Shown piece by piece: positions 10,734 to 21,242 of a stretch of 64,000 nt of DNA. The notes beneath the pieces are model-generated. The model saw nothing but the letters and a program-made list of their open reading frames with translations. It was not told where the DNA came from and ran no database searches. A program made the translations under genes and the position numbers. The DNA is taken from contig NC_092333.1 of assembly GCF_046630445.1 (NCBI RefSeq), forward strand, positions 186,063,001 to 186,127,000, given 5' to 3'. The first letter of the stretch is position 1. Every line of letters starts with the position of its first letter. The DNA comes from Rutidosis leptorrhynchoides (taxonomy: Eukaryota > Streptophyta > Magnoliopsida > Asterales > Asteraceae).

Positions 10734-11520
10734 ATCCACAGACAATATTGATATAAATATATACCCGTATATTTTTTGAAGTGATAGCACAACACAAAAA
10801 TATAAAATAAACAGAGGGTCTCTTGATTACGATGACGGATACACAAATACTCCGTAACAAAAGCTACAACAACGATTTAATGGGTTTTCATTTTTTAGCC
10901 TCATGCGGAAATTAAAGAAATGATAAATTCTTGGGGTTTGTTTGTTATTGTTGTCACGACGAATACAAAAATTTACATGGGGGTTTTGTTACGAAAAACA
11001 AAGGAAAAACAAGCAAGGGTTGTTGGCCCTTGTACGTCTATGAACATAAGGAGCAAACAAGTTTATCTTTGAGCATTCTATTAAAAGTAATATTACATAT
11101 TACCTTTGAGTTATATACAGACTAGCATCTGATTAGTTTTGATTGACGTGCTGGTGTGATCAACCATGGAGATATTCATACACTTTGATTATATGTTTCA
11201 ACCTAAACGTACATAATTATTTCTACTGTTCTTGCATCGCTCGCTAAAGGTATATGACAATTATTTGTGGTGCAATTGGATCTTGGCGGGAATCGTTAAT
11301 CGCGTGAGTGTTTAATTGTAATTTTTGATAAAATAAAATATGTTTATTTTTACTGTCTGGTGCTTTTCAAAAATTTATAAGTACACACGATTTTTCATTA
11401 ATGGTAATCAAAGCCGCTTTTACACCGTTTTAATTGTAATGTGATTATTTTTTAGATCTTGTTTTGTTGTCTATTGGTGAAAGCCAAAACCTTTTTGATT
11501 TTTAAAGTCAACTCGATGAT
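10734..11520. other. Intergenic DNA, no gene seen
   Basis: AT-rich, only short ORFs without domains. Nothing supports a gene or a complete repeat. Confidence 0.5.
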
Positions 11521-11523
11521 TTA

Positions 11524-12102
11524 GAGCACTAGGAGTCGTTTAGTGTTAAATCTCAGTGTTAAATTTAACACTGGATTTAACACTGAGGCCAAAACAGAGA
11601 AAATCGTTCACTGTTAAATTTCAGTTTTAAATCATTATTTAATTATTATTATTACATTATCTTTTATACTTTTATTTATTATTTAATTTATTTAACTAAC
11701 AAAAAATATAATATAAATAAAAATAAGCATCATTGTGAGTTTAAAAAAATAATGGCCCAATATTTTCTAAAAAATCAGCCTTTTTTACCATATAATGGCC
11801 CAAAATCTGACCCAATTTACACCTAATTAAATAAAAGAAAAGGAAAAAGTCTGTAATCTTCTTCATCGAGTTTATACCAGCAAAAACAAAGGAAAAAGTC
11901 AACAAAGCAACATCAAATAAACAAAGGAAAATAGAAAGAAAAAGAAAAAAAAAACAAACATTTTACACCGTTACCCAGCCGACGGTGACCAAAAACGGTG
12001 GCCTTTAACGGCGGTTTAACGGCGGGCGAGTGTCGAAAATCCCACCGTTCCCACCGTTAAATTTGTTTAACGGCGAAAACTTCCATCGACTCCTAGCGCT
12101 CT
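11524..12102. mobile_element. PIF/Harbinger-type MITE (579 bp) with TTA target duplication
   Basis: The left end GAGCACTAGGAGTCG and the right end read backwards GAGCGCTAGGAGTCG are 15-bp terminal inverted repeats with one mismatch. Each is flanked by TTA (11521-11523 and 12103-12105), the 3-bp duplication made by PIF/Harbinger transposases. Subterminal repeats of GTGTTAAAT and its inverse follow the left end, and TTTAACGGCG repeats lie near the right end. No transposase ORF. Confidence 0.82.
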
Positions 12103-12105
12103 TAG

Positions 12106-13328
12106 ACTTAACATCATGACACACAAATATGATTGAAAGAATATCACTATTAAATTGTTGATTTAATTGTTATGCCTTGAATAATTATTATAATTGTTGA
12201 TTGTTTTATTCCATGGTTATACATATGCATTGTAACCATGGACAAGCCATATGTAGGTTTTAATAATGTCATTATTAAAATTGTGATTGCAAACATAGCC
12301 CATAATCCCCTGACCTATGTGTTTGGTTGTTGTGATTATTTTGGCAATTTTAAGCCATGTTGGTTATTGATTTATTGAGAGACTATAAATTCAAAGTTGT
12401 ATTTTTTATATTTTTAATTTCATAATTTTGTAATTTTGGTTATTTCAAATTGTAAATGTATTAGATTAGTTGTATCTTTCAATTTTAAATAAATGTAAAT
12501 GGATGAAGACTGAAGATAAAGATACGACACAAGGTTTTGGCTTAGAAGATGGCATTTAGATCACGTTAACGGCAGTAGTGTTCGGCACAAGTATTCACTT
12601 GGTACTCGAATCAAGTGGTAGCTATGGTATTTTCTTAGTTTGACCTCTTGAACCCATATCGGCTCATGGAATCAAGCATAGGATTTCGGTCTAGACTATG
12701 TATGTGTGTGATGCGTGCTTATGTTTTATTTAAATGTTTATTTATAATTATTGATTATAATCTATGCTAAATTATTTTTGATGAAAACATTCGATTAAAC
12801 ACATAGTTTAAATGAAAATTGATGATTTTAAAAGTTAAACTCGTTAGAGTTTAAAATTGATAATTATAAAACTTAAATAATATATATAAGCGACATCTTT
12901 AAAATTGTTTTAAAACGATACACGATTGTGTATTTGTTATTTTTATATGCTATAAATTAAATAGCAAATTAGACGCACAAACATAATCGACATATATATT
13001 TGGTTAAAATATTATTTTAACTAATAATGAAGCGAATCTTGTGTGTATGCATTATTCGTTGACACAAACTTTTTCAAAATACCCGTCAAATTTAATTCAT
13101 TACATCCAATGAGCTTACAAACACATCTCGTTATGTTTCTGATCTAGTGAGACTAGGGTGAATTATAACCACGAGGTAGAATTTCTAATCTAGTGAGACT
13201 AGCGTGAATTTCTATTGTTTTTAAATTGGACAACTTAATCGTATTCACGGTGAGACCATAGTTCGAGGCAAGGATGGGACAAATGACAGATGGAACTTTT
13301 TCTTGCCTACACCAACCACCACTATTTA
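12106..13328. other. Intergenic DNA, no gene seen
   Basis: Very AT-rich. A small inverted repeat CCATGGTTA / TAACCATGG (12211-12241) and a partly duplicated phrase around AGTGAGACTAG (about 13146 and 13194) are the only structures noticed. Confidence 0.5.
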
Positions 13329-13340
13329 TATCAAACAACA

Positions 13341-13599
13341 CATTTTTTAAACGGCGATATCGAAATCGAATGCTCTCATTTGTCACTCATACACGTATTA
13401 GGAGGAAACTCAATTCGCGACAATGTTGGCAGTACCATCGAAGGTTGGGAAAACCCCTTAGAAACCTTCCCAAATCGCATTGATGTTGTCAATACCATCA
13501 AAAGTTGAAAACTCCCTGATTGAAGTGAGAATCGAACCTGAGTTGACAGTACCCCAAGTTGGATCACACTCTCATACCATTCAAGCCAAGCCTTGGTAG
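13341..13599 (-). mobile_element. tRNA-derived SINE (259 bp) with 12-bp TSD
   Basis: Flanked by the perfect 12-bp duplication TATCAAACAACA (13329-13340 and 13600-13611). Read on the minus strand, an A box (TGGCTTGAATGG, 13588-13577) and a B box (GGTTCGATTC, 13539-13530) stand about 38 bp apart, as in a tRNA promoter. The body ends at the left in an A-rich tail (AAAAAATG, about 13341-13349). This is the full layout of a pol III-transcribed SINE mobilised by a LINE. The family is not named from memory. Confidence 0.82.
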
Positions 13600-13611
13600 T
13601 ATCAAACAACA

Positions 13612-14068
13612 TATATAACAACAAAATTTTAAAACATGATAAACAAAATCTTTAAAAAAATCTAAATTAAATAAATGAAACCATAATCATACAAAATTAT
13701 ATTTGAGACCCGCAGTGCCCAAATCAAGTGTTGAATCCTTCAAACACCATATAACACGACGCAAAAGAAATCTATATAACGTGAGATATTCATAGTGATC
13801 AATGTATACACAAAAAGCTATTTTAAATTTGAATATTTCCTTAAATTAACAGAAGTTAGATCTACAAATTCACGTTTGATTTAATTACGTTTGATTTAAT
13901 TGGATCGTTCAAAAATGTTTCACTCTATAACATATTCATATTATATGAATTTAAATGAATATAATAAAATAAAATGTTTATATAAAAATACACGAATTTT
14001 TAAAGTATTATTTAACAGTTTATATCTATTATTGGAACTTCATGATTTTAAAAAAAAATATATATTAT
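13612..14068. other. Intergenic DNA, no gene seen
   Basis: AT-rich sequence with no ORF or repeat I can support. Confidence 0.5.
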
Positions 14069-14077
14069 AATAGAAAA

Positions 14078-14257
14078 GAGAGGTGATCCTCATACATAAT
14101 TTTTTGATCCGTATACACTATTTTACATGAAATTCCAATCCTATCCTTCTATTAATCAACATTTTCATCTTTGTCTTTATGTAAAAAGGCAAGGACAAAT
14201 TTGTCCATTTATGTAAAAACATGTATATGGAATAAAAAATGGTGTGGTCACCTCCCG
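14078..14257. mobile_element. Mutator-type MITE (180 bp) with 9-bp TSD
   Basis: Flanked by AATAGAAAA at 14069-14077 and 14258-14266, a perfect 9-bp duplication. The ends GAGAGGTGATCCTCATACAT and, reversed, CGGGAGGTGACCACACCATT are imperfect inverted repeats that run on through TTTTTT and ATACA blocks for about 40 bp. No ORF. Confidence 0.75.
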
Positions 14258-14573
14258 AATAGAAAAACACAATTTAGGATATCACCTCACCAATATACGG
14301 AGTAGTATTATACGTAGTATTAAATAGGATATATAATATAGATTTGAAGGGGCCAAGCCCTAAATTTATCATGGGCTAACTAGTATGACTAATAATAATA
14401 CTATTCGTTAACACTCATCGTCTAGATAATCCTTAGATTTCTTCTACAGTAAGTATGGTATAATCAATTGAAGAAGGAGTATATTGATCCAAATGTAAAA
14501 ACATAAAAGAGAACTACACCCGCGTTGTGTATCAGTAGGTCGAGGTTTGGTGTGTTTGGAAATGGGAAGTACT

Positions 14574-14872
14574 TGTTGAGAAAAAACATATAATATAATA
14601 AAGTCGAACCTGATTGGAGAGTATAAAAAGGCAAGACGGAACAACAGCGATTCTCCTCATCATTTTCGTATTTAGCAGATCACAACATCTCATCTCTCAA
14701 TGGTTCAAACGACTATGAATCACAATTGAATCCCTGCCATATTTAGCTAGAGGCTCCATTCCAAATTTACATTCTTGTAATAGTATCAATATGTGCTCTT
14801 TGTAAATATTATGTACCAATTCAAATACAACTTATTCAGTTATACGATCAATACTTGTTTATTCAATTTTCA
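14574..14872 (+). repeat. Probable El-2 5' LTR (limits uncertain)
   Basis: TGTTGAGAAAAAACAT at 14574 is a plausible copia LTR start, and ATTTTCA at 14872 a plausible end before the primer site. A TATA box (TATAAAAAG, 14622-14630) sits inside. The right LTR is not in the window, so neither end can be confirmed. Confidence 0.4.
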
Positions 14873-14880
14873 TTCTTATT

Positions 14881-14893
14881 ATGGCATCAGAGC
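14881..14893 (+). promoter_or_regulatory. El-2 primer-binding site (initiator tRNA-Met type)
   Basis: ATGGCATCAGAGC differs by one base from the usual plant TGGTATCAGAGC complement to the 3' end of initiator tRNA-Met. It lies just before the gag start region. Confidence 0.7.
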
Positions 14894-14961
14894 AGGCTTG
14901 CTGATCCAGAGATCAAAACAACCCTTTTTGCATCAATCATTTACCAATTTAGAGGGCCATC

Positions 14962-15830
14962 ATGTCAGAATACGATAGCCACTCGCGGCATTCATACGAG
15001 ACAGGTAACAGTAAGACAAATAATGATCTTTCTGCCCAATTAGCACAGTTTTTAAAAACCAACCTTAATGTTCAAACTAAATCAAAACTCTCAGATAGCT
15101 TGAAAATTAATTTAATCTTAACAAGCGAGAATTATGCATTGTGGGCACGGATAATGACGGTGGCTATTGATTGAAAATCCATGAGCCTCCTTAAAATTAT
15201 CTAACCACTGATCCTCCTGATGTCAACGATGAACAATATGATCAATGGGAACATAAGGATCGGTTTACAAGCGAGAATTTTACACTTCACGTGAAAGCAA
15301 ACAAAATAAAACTATCCAACAAGTCTGTTGAAGACTTGTGGATCAGTTTACAAGGGATCTGGGGTGAAATCGATAGAAGAGACCCCAATCCCATGAAATG
15401 CTCGGTGGACATCAATATTTACATCAAATTTCGTTATGAGCCAAAATTATTTCAATTTTTAAATGCACTTGACCATAAACACGATAACCTTAAATGGGAA
15501 GTGGTAAGATGGGATCCATTAGCCGAAGACGCATACGCTGCTGTTAGAAAAGAAAACGCCCATCAGTCCATATATGGTACGACTCCAGAAGTTCCTAACC
15601 ATCAGCGGATTGCAAGTGGCCTCGTAGCTGATAAACCAAACACCAAGGTATTTGGGTTGAGTTCAAAGGGACAACGGTCAGATTCTTCACGATCATCATC
15701 CCGTGTTGATAAAGATAATTTGTTGTGCTCGAAATATGGTAAAACTCGCCATACGAGAGACCAATGCTTCGAAATCGTTGGTTACCCTAAGTGGTGGAAC
15801 AACGGTCATAAAAAGGAAAATCAGAAGTAG
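14962..15830 (+). pseudogene. gag: El-2 gag, broken
   Basis: The N-terminal piece (14962-15174) holds the copia gag phrase LILTSENYALWARIM. The frame then breaks near 15170-15290 and continues at 15291-15830 with VEDLWISLQGIWGEIDRRDPNP, a typical gag_pre/UBN2-like region. The zinc knuckle near residue 145 of the second piece reads CSKYGKTRHTRDQC, so the second Cys of CX2CX4HX4C is replaced by Tyr. It is followed by the common GYPKWW phrase. The protein would bind and package element RNA; here it cannot be made whole. Confidence 0.8.
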
Positions 15831-16065
15831 CAACAAGCACAGTGGCGGCGGCCGGAGACAACCCGGAGACTACCATCGATGGCGCCACCACCGATGACAA
15901 TAACAACAATGACGGCATAGAGTTTGGTGGAATAGCATCGAGCAGTTGTGACCAAACAGGTATCAAACCCTCAAAAACTCGTCTTTTTTTATTTTTTTTA
16001 GGCCTAAAACCGTCCCGCCCATTATTTAGGATTAATAAGCCCATTTATATTAAACCCACTTGTCG
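15831..16065 (+). pseudogene. El-2 gag-protease spacer
   Basis: A low-complexity stretch (Asn, Thr, Gly codons) between the gag knuckle and the MITE, still partly readable in the element frame up to the TSD of the MITE. No own gene. Confidence 0.5.
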
Positions 16066-16074
16066 TAAACATAA

Positions 16075-16572
16075 GGAAAATTGATCAAAATACACTTTTT
16101 TTAAGGCTTCAAACAAAATACACTTTTTTAAAAAAAATTGTCTTTTTACACCATTCGGTAGACGGAATTTCTGTCTACCACCTTTATCTGTCGTCTACTA
16201 TTATTTTTACAAAGTAGTCGACGGTGAGATAAAGGTGGTAGACAGAATTCCCGTCTACTGAATTCCTTGTTAGTGTCTACAAGGCAGTAGACAGCAACAA
16301 CAAGGCAGTAGACAGTCGACTACTCTGTAAATGTCTGTCTACTGCTTTATTCTTACTGTCTACCAACCCTGCAGAAACTGCCAGTAGACGGGAATTCTGT
16401 CTACCACCTTTATATCACCGTCGACTACTTTGTAAAAAAATAATAGTAGACGACAGATAAAGGTGGTAGACAAAAATTCCGTCTACCGAATGGTGTAAAA
16501 AGACAATTTTTTTTTAAAAAAGTGTATTTTGTTTGAAGCCTTGAAAAGAAAATGTATTTTAATCAATTTCCC
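16075..16572. mobile_element. Mutator-type MITE (498 bp) with about 200-bp inverted repeats and 9-bp TSD
   Basis: Flanked by the perfect duplication TAAACATAA (16066-16074 and 16573-16581). The ends GGAAAATTGATCAAAATACA and, reversed, GGGAAATTGATTAAAATACA open inverted repeats of about 200 bp that hold repeated GGTAGACGGAATT / GTCTACC words. The centre (about 16280-16370) has further short GTAGACAG repeats. The long arms and 9-bp TSD point to the Mutator superfamily. No transposase. It sits between gag and protease of El-2. Confidence 0.85.
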
Positions 16573-16581
16573 TAAACATAA

Positions 16582-19253
16582 TGTGCCTAAGCCCACCTTT
16601 AAAACTATTAGTTCTAAACCCATTGAATTTTACAAGTCCGAAGTACCAAAGTTCATAATAAATAGACCTTTACAAAATAAGTCATCTCAGTTAAAACTTA
16701 TTAGTAAAAATATTAGCAATCCTATTTTAAAAAATAATATATCATACGCTAATACAGTAATAAATAAAATAAAAAATAATGAATGGATTTTTGATTGTGG
16801 TGCTACGGATACCATGACTTTTGATATAAAAAAAACGACATTAATGTTTAGATTCAAAATCAAATAAAAAATAAATTCAAACTGCAAATGGAGGGGTTAA
16901 TAATGTTAAAGGAGGAGGAACGGTTGAAATCTCACCAACCTTAAAACTAAAAAATTGTCTTTACGTCCTAGCCCTATCTCATAAGTTATTATCTGTTAGT
17001 CATGTTACAAAAGAACTTAATTGCATTGTCTTAATGCATCCATCGTTCTGTATCTTACAGGACGTAAGGACGGGAGAGATAATTAGGCGTGGTACTGAGC
17101 GGGATGTGTTATACTACGTTGATACCTGGGACAATACTGTGTTGCTAGCTCATGGTTCATCTGATACATAAACTTGGTTATGGCACAGGAGGCTCGGTCA
17201 TCCCTCTGCTATTTATTTAAGTATTTTATTTCCAAATTTGTTTTCATCAAATAAATCGTTGCAATGTGAAACTTGTATTTTTGCAAAAAGCCACCAAAAC
17301 ACGTTTAAATCAAGTGAAACAAAGACTGAACGTCCGTTTGCTTTAATTCATTCCTATGTATGGGGTCCAGCAAAAACTGATGGGGGGCACAATTTTCGTT
17401 ATTTCTTACTTTTTATCGATGATTGCACTCGAATGACATGGACATATTTTTTATCCAATAAATCTGAAGACTTTCAAACATTCTCTATGTTTTGAACAAT
17501 GATCCAAACACAATTTAACTCTAAAATTCAAATTCTAAGATCAGATAACGGAGGAGAATTCGTAAACAGCCAAATGAAATAATTTTGTCAGGAAAAGGGA
17601 ATTATTCATCAAACCACCTGCCCTGACACACCCCAACAAAACTGGGTTACGGAGAGAAAGAAACGCATTCTCTTAGAAATAACACGTGCTTTAATAATTG
17701 AATCAAAAGTTCCAAGGTCCTTCTCGCTGGAAGCACATGGTACGACAACTGATTTGGTTAACAGACTTCCAACTAGGGCCCCTGAACTTAAAAACCCTCT
17801 TCAAATCTTATCAAAAAATTTTAGACCCCCATCTAACCTAACTCTCAGATCTTGGGTATTTGGTTGTCCTGTATTTGTCCACATTCCTAAGACAGAACAA
17901 ACTAAACTTGATCCTTGTGCTGAGAAATGCGTTTTTGTTGGCTATGGGGTCAACCAAAAGGGGTATTGATGTTATAGTCCTAGGAAAAGGCATAACTTCA
18001 CTACCATCAACTGTTATTTTCTTGAGACTGAATACTTCTACACTACCCACCACACAACTCAAGGGGAGATTAACCCTAATGACACCGTGAGTTGGCTAGA
18101 GTTTCCTTCATCAGAAGAAATTAGTCACAGTATTAAGTGACCATGTGAAACACCAACTACCAGTACAACTGTCGATTATCCTCAAAGCGACATAAAAGGT
18201 ACTGAGGAAAATATGGACAATATGGACACTTTTGAAACTAAAACTACTAACCTTGATAACGTTGACTCGAGTGAGGATAATATTTCAGCACAGGAAAATT
18301 CGAATCAGACAAACAACTTAGGTGAAAATGAAACTAATGATGTTGACTCGAGTGAACCTGAACAACAACAACCCGAACAATATGTTCTTCCTCCAAGAAC
18401 AAACAGAGGAGTACCACCAAAACGGTACGATATCGAAAAAGAAGCAATCAGATCTAGATATCTAATGGCGAATATTGCTAGAGGAAAGCTATCAGAAGAA
18501 GCCCAAAACTTTACTTCCGCATTATACTATGAATATATACCAACCTCGGTGGATGAAGCCCTAAAATCAAGAAACTGGAAAAAAGATATGGATGTTGAGA
18601 AAGAAGCATTAAAGAAGAATGACACTTGGGTAAAGTGTGTCATACCACAGCAAAAGAAACCGGTTGGATGTCGTTGGGTGTTTTCCATAAAACACAAACC
18701 AGGCGGAACTATCGAACGATACAAAGCCCGACTAGTCGCAAAAGGGTATACCCAAACATATGTTATTGATTATTCGGAGACCTTCTCACCCGTGGCCAAG
18801 ATTGATACTATTAGAGTTCTCTTCTCCATCGCAGCAAATAAAGATTGGCCTCCACACCAACTTGATGTGTAAAATGCCTTTCTTCACGGAGAGCTTAAAG
18901 AAGAAGTATACATGGAAGCACCTCCTGGATTCACAACAAGCTTTAAAGAAAGGGATGTTTGTCGACTTAAAAAATCTTTCTACGGGTTAAACAATCCCCA
19001 CGGGCATGTTTGGGAGATTTACCTTAGAAATGAAAAAAATATGATTTAAAACAAATCAACTCAGATCATACTCTTTTTTTTAAACAAAAAAATAATTTAA
19101 TAACCTGCTTAATTATCTATGTTGACGACATGATAATTACAGGAAACGACAAAGATGAAATTTCAAAGCTAAAAACAAACTTATCAAAAGAATTCGAAAT
19201 GAAAGACTTAGAAAGACTTAAATATTTCTTGGGGATTGAAGTTTTACGATCAC
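16582..19253 (+). pseudogene. pol: El-2 pol: protease, integrase, RT (5' part), broken
   Basis: Protease site DCGAT (about 16793; DSGA(T/S) is usual, so Ser is replaced by Cys). Pre-integrase WHRRLGHPS near 17178. Integrase core with FIDDCTRM (about 17416), RSDNGGEF (about 17540) and the Glu in VTERKKR (about 17650). The linker is acidic and Asn-rich (18213-18400). RT begins at [13 protein letters not shown] (about 18575), with [13 protein letters not shown] and the intact active site YVDD at 19118-19129. Stops or frame changes occur near 16867, 17169, 17493, 17578, 17967, 18870 and 19000. The frame is cut by El-3 after codon Ser in GIEVLRS. Confidence 0.88.
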
Positions 19254-19492
19254 TGATGTGTGAGCGGAGGTGTATACGAAATAGTTATATTTTTATTAGG
19301 AAATACTATTAAATACGATACAATTTTATACAAGTTATTTATTTATTTATAAAGTGGAAATACCTAAACCTTGCTACAACACTTATAGGCAGTGTACCTA
19401 ATCGTACAGTAGTGTAGTTTTTAGTAAGTCCGGTTCGTTCCACAGGGAGTTAGCCAAGTTTAACGCTATATTTTTAAAACTATATTTGTATA

Positions 19493-19579
<87 letters not shown>

Positions 19580-20553
19580 AAGTAATATTATTATAAAAGG
19601 GGGTTTTTACCGTTTAATGACCGGTTTGTCGATTTTAAAACTTTAGTCGCAGTTAAAACCTAATGTAAAATATTAAAAATATAAAAGACTTATTTTAAAG
19701 CGTAAAGTAAATGACAATAATTAAAGTGCGATAAATTAAAGTGCGATAAATAAAATGACAATAAATAAAAAAATTTGCGATAATTAAAAGTGCAATTAAA
19801 TATGAAATAATGGAATTATGCTTATTTAAACTTCAGTAATCATGATGTTTGACGTGTTTATTTTAGTTTATTACCATGGGTTAATTGTCCTTTGTCCTGG
19901 ATTATTCAATATGTCCGTCTGGTTTTTGTCCATAACAGTCCATCAGTCATAAATATAAAGTGCGAGTGTCCTCGTCAAATTATCCTTATATCCGAAGTCA
20001 AATATTTCAACTAATTGGGGACTTAAACTATAATTACATCAATTTTCCTTGCATATAATTCACCCCTGTTTTAATAAGTCCATTGACTATTAATCCATTC
20101 CCGTGTCCGGTTAAATGAACGATTATTAGTACTTACAAATATCCCGCTCATCGTGTCCGATCGAGTGTATGTGGTTATTTATAGGTACGTTCAATTGTAA
20201 ATCTTTATATTAAATTAACAAACTATCATTTAATTAAACAAATATAAAGCCCCATTAATAGCACATAGTCTAATTTCCACAAGTGTCGTTCTTTTGTCCA
20301 AACCCCAATTATGGTACAAAGCCCAATTACCCCGTCTTAATATTTTAGCCCAACATCATGATTACTTCGGCTTAAATAAGCATAATAATAACTTAGCAAC
20401 GAGACATTAATTTAAAAAGGTTGAACATAACTTACAATGATTAATAATAGCGTAGCGTTACACGGACAGAATTTCGACTTACACCCTTACAACATTCGCT
20501 AACATACCCTTATTATTATTAAAATTAAAATTAAAATTAAAATTAAAATTAAA

Positions 20554-20648
<95 letters not shown>

Positions 20649-20685
20649 AGAAAAAGATATGTTAATTTCAGCCAAAACACGCGAA

Positions 20686-20692
20686 ATTTATA
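20686..20692 (-). promoter_or_regulatory. TATA box of El-3 3' LTR
   Basis: TATAAAT in element sense, within CTATAAATTTCGCG, about 22 bp downstream of the phased palindrome pair. The same box is at 60587-60593, and a near-identical one in the El-4 LTRs. Confidence 0.65.
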
Positions 20693-20714
20693 GATGTGGC
20701 CTGACAATTGGGGT

Positions 20715-20760
20715 CATGCGACCGCATGATTTTTCTACTTCCTGGCCATGCGATCGCATG
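20715..20760. repeat. Phased palindrome pair, El-3 3' LTR
   Basis: CATGCGACCGCATG (20715-20728) and CATGCGATCGCATG (20747-20760), starts 32 bp apart. The first has one change at the centre of the palindrome. Confidence 0.9.
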
Positions 20761-21222
20761 ACCTGGGATTCCAGCTCACAAATGTTTGTTTGCTTCTTGC
20801 CGACAGTTTTATTAAATAATATAATATATAAATAATTTTAAGAATTAATTATATATTATATTATATTCATGTGCATAGTTGACTTGTAATTTTTAGTCCG
20901 TTGCGTCGAGCGTTGAGAGTTGACTCTGGTCCCGGTTCTGGATTTTCGAACGTCCTTGCGTACAATTTAATATCTTGTACTTTGCGTTTTGCGTCTTGTA
21001 TTCTTGTAATTTTGAGACGTTTCTCATCAATAATTTGAACCACTTTGATTGTACTTTGTACTTTTGAGCTTTTTGGTCGTTTGCGTCTTCAATTCGTTGA
21101 ATCTGTCTTTTTTCTTCACCTTTTATTATTTAAACGAATATCACTTGTGAATAGAATAATTGCAACTAAAAGCTTGTCTTTCTTGAGGGATAATGCTATG
21201 AAATTCGTTTTTAGCATTATCA

Positions 21223-21242
21223 AATATTCCCACACTTGAGCG
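21223..21242 (-). promoter_or_regulatory. El-3 polypurine tract
   Basis: In element sense CTCAAGTGTGGGAATATT lies directly before TGATAATGC of the 3' LTR, preceded by TTGCTTGAGGACAAGCAA. Confidence 0.75.

Larger units (their letters stand above)
14574..19253 (+). mobile_element. El-2: decayed Ty1/copia element, left part
   Basis: Contains a tRNA-Met type primer site at 14881, gag (14962-15830), a MITE insertion (16075-16572), protease, integrase and RT in the copia order (integrase before RT). It is split at 19253 by El-3 and resumes at 61135 with the next codons of the same RT/RNase H region. It is then cut again at 61322 by El-7. The 3' LTR is outside the window. Many stops and frameshifts show that it is the oldest LTR element here. 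Confidence 0.88.
19254..21222 (-). repeat. El-3 3' LTR (1969 bp)
   Basis: In element sense starts TGATAATGCTAAAAA and ends CTCCGCTCACACATCA. Direct copy of 59184-61129. Holds two (TA)n tracts (about 19499-19570 and 20562-20645), a TATA box and one pair of 32-bp phased palindromes. Confidence 0.93.

Noticed and set aside
12211..12241. CCATGGTTA/TAACCATGG inverted repeat as a terminator or MITE
   Set aside because: Isolated 9-bp stem in AT-rich DNA, no flanking duplication; expected by chance at this scale.
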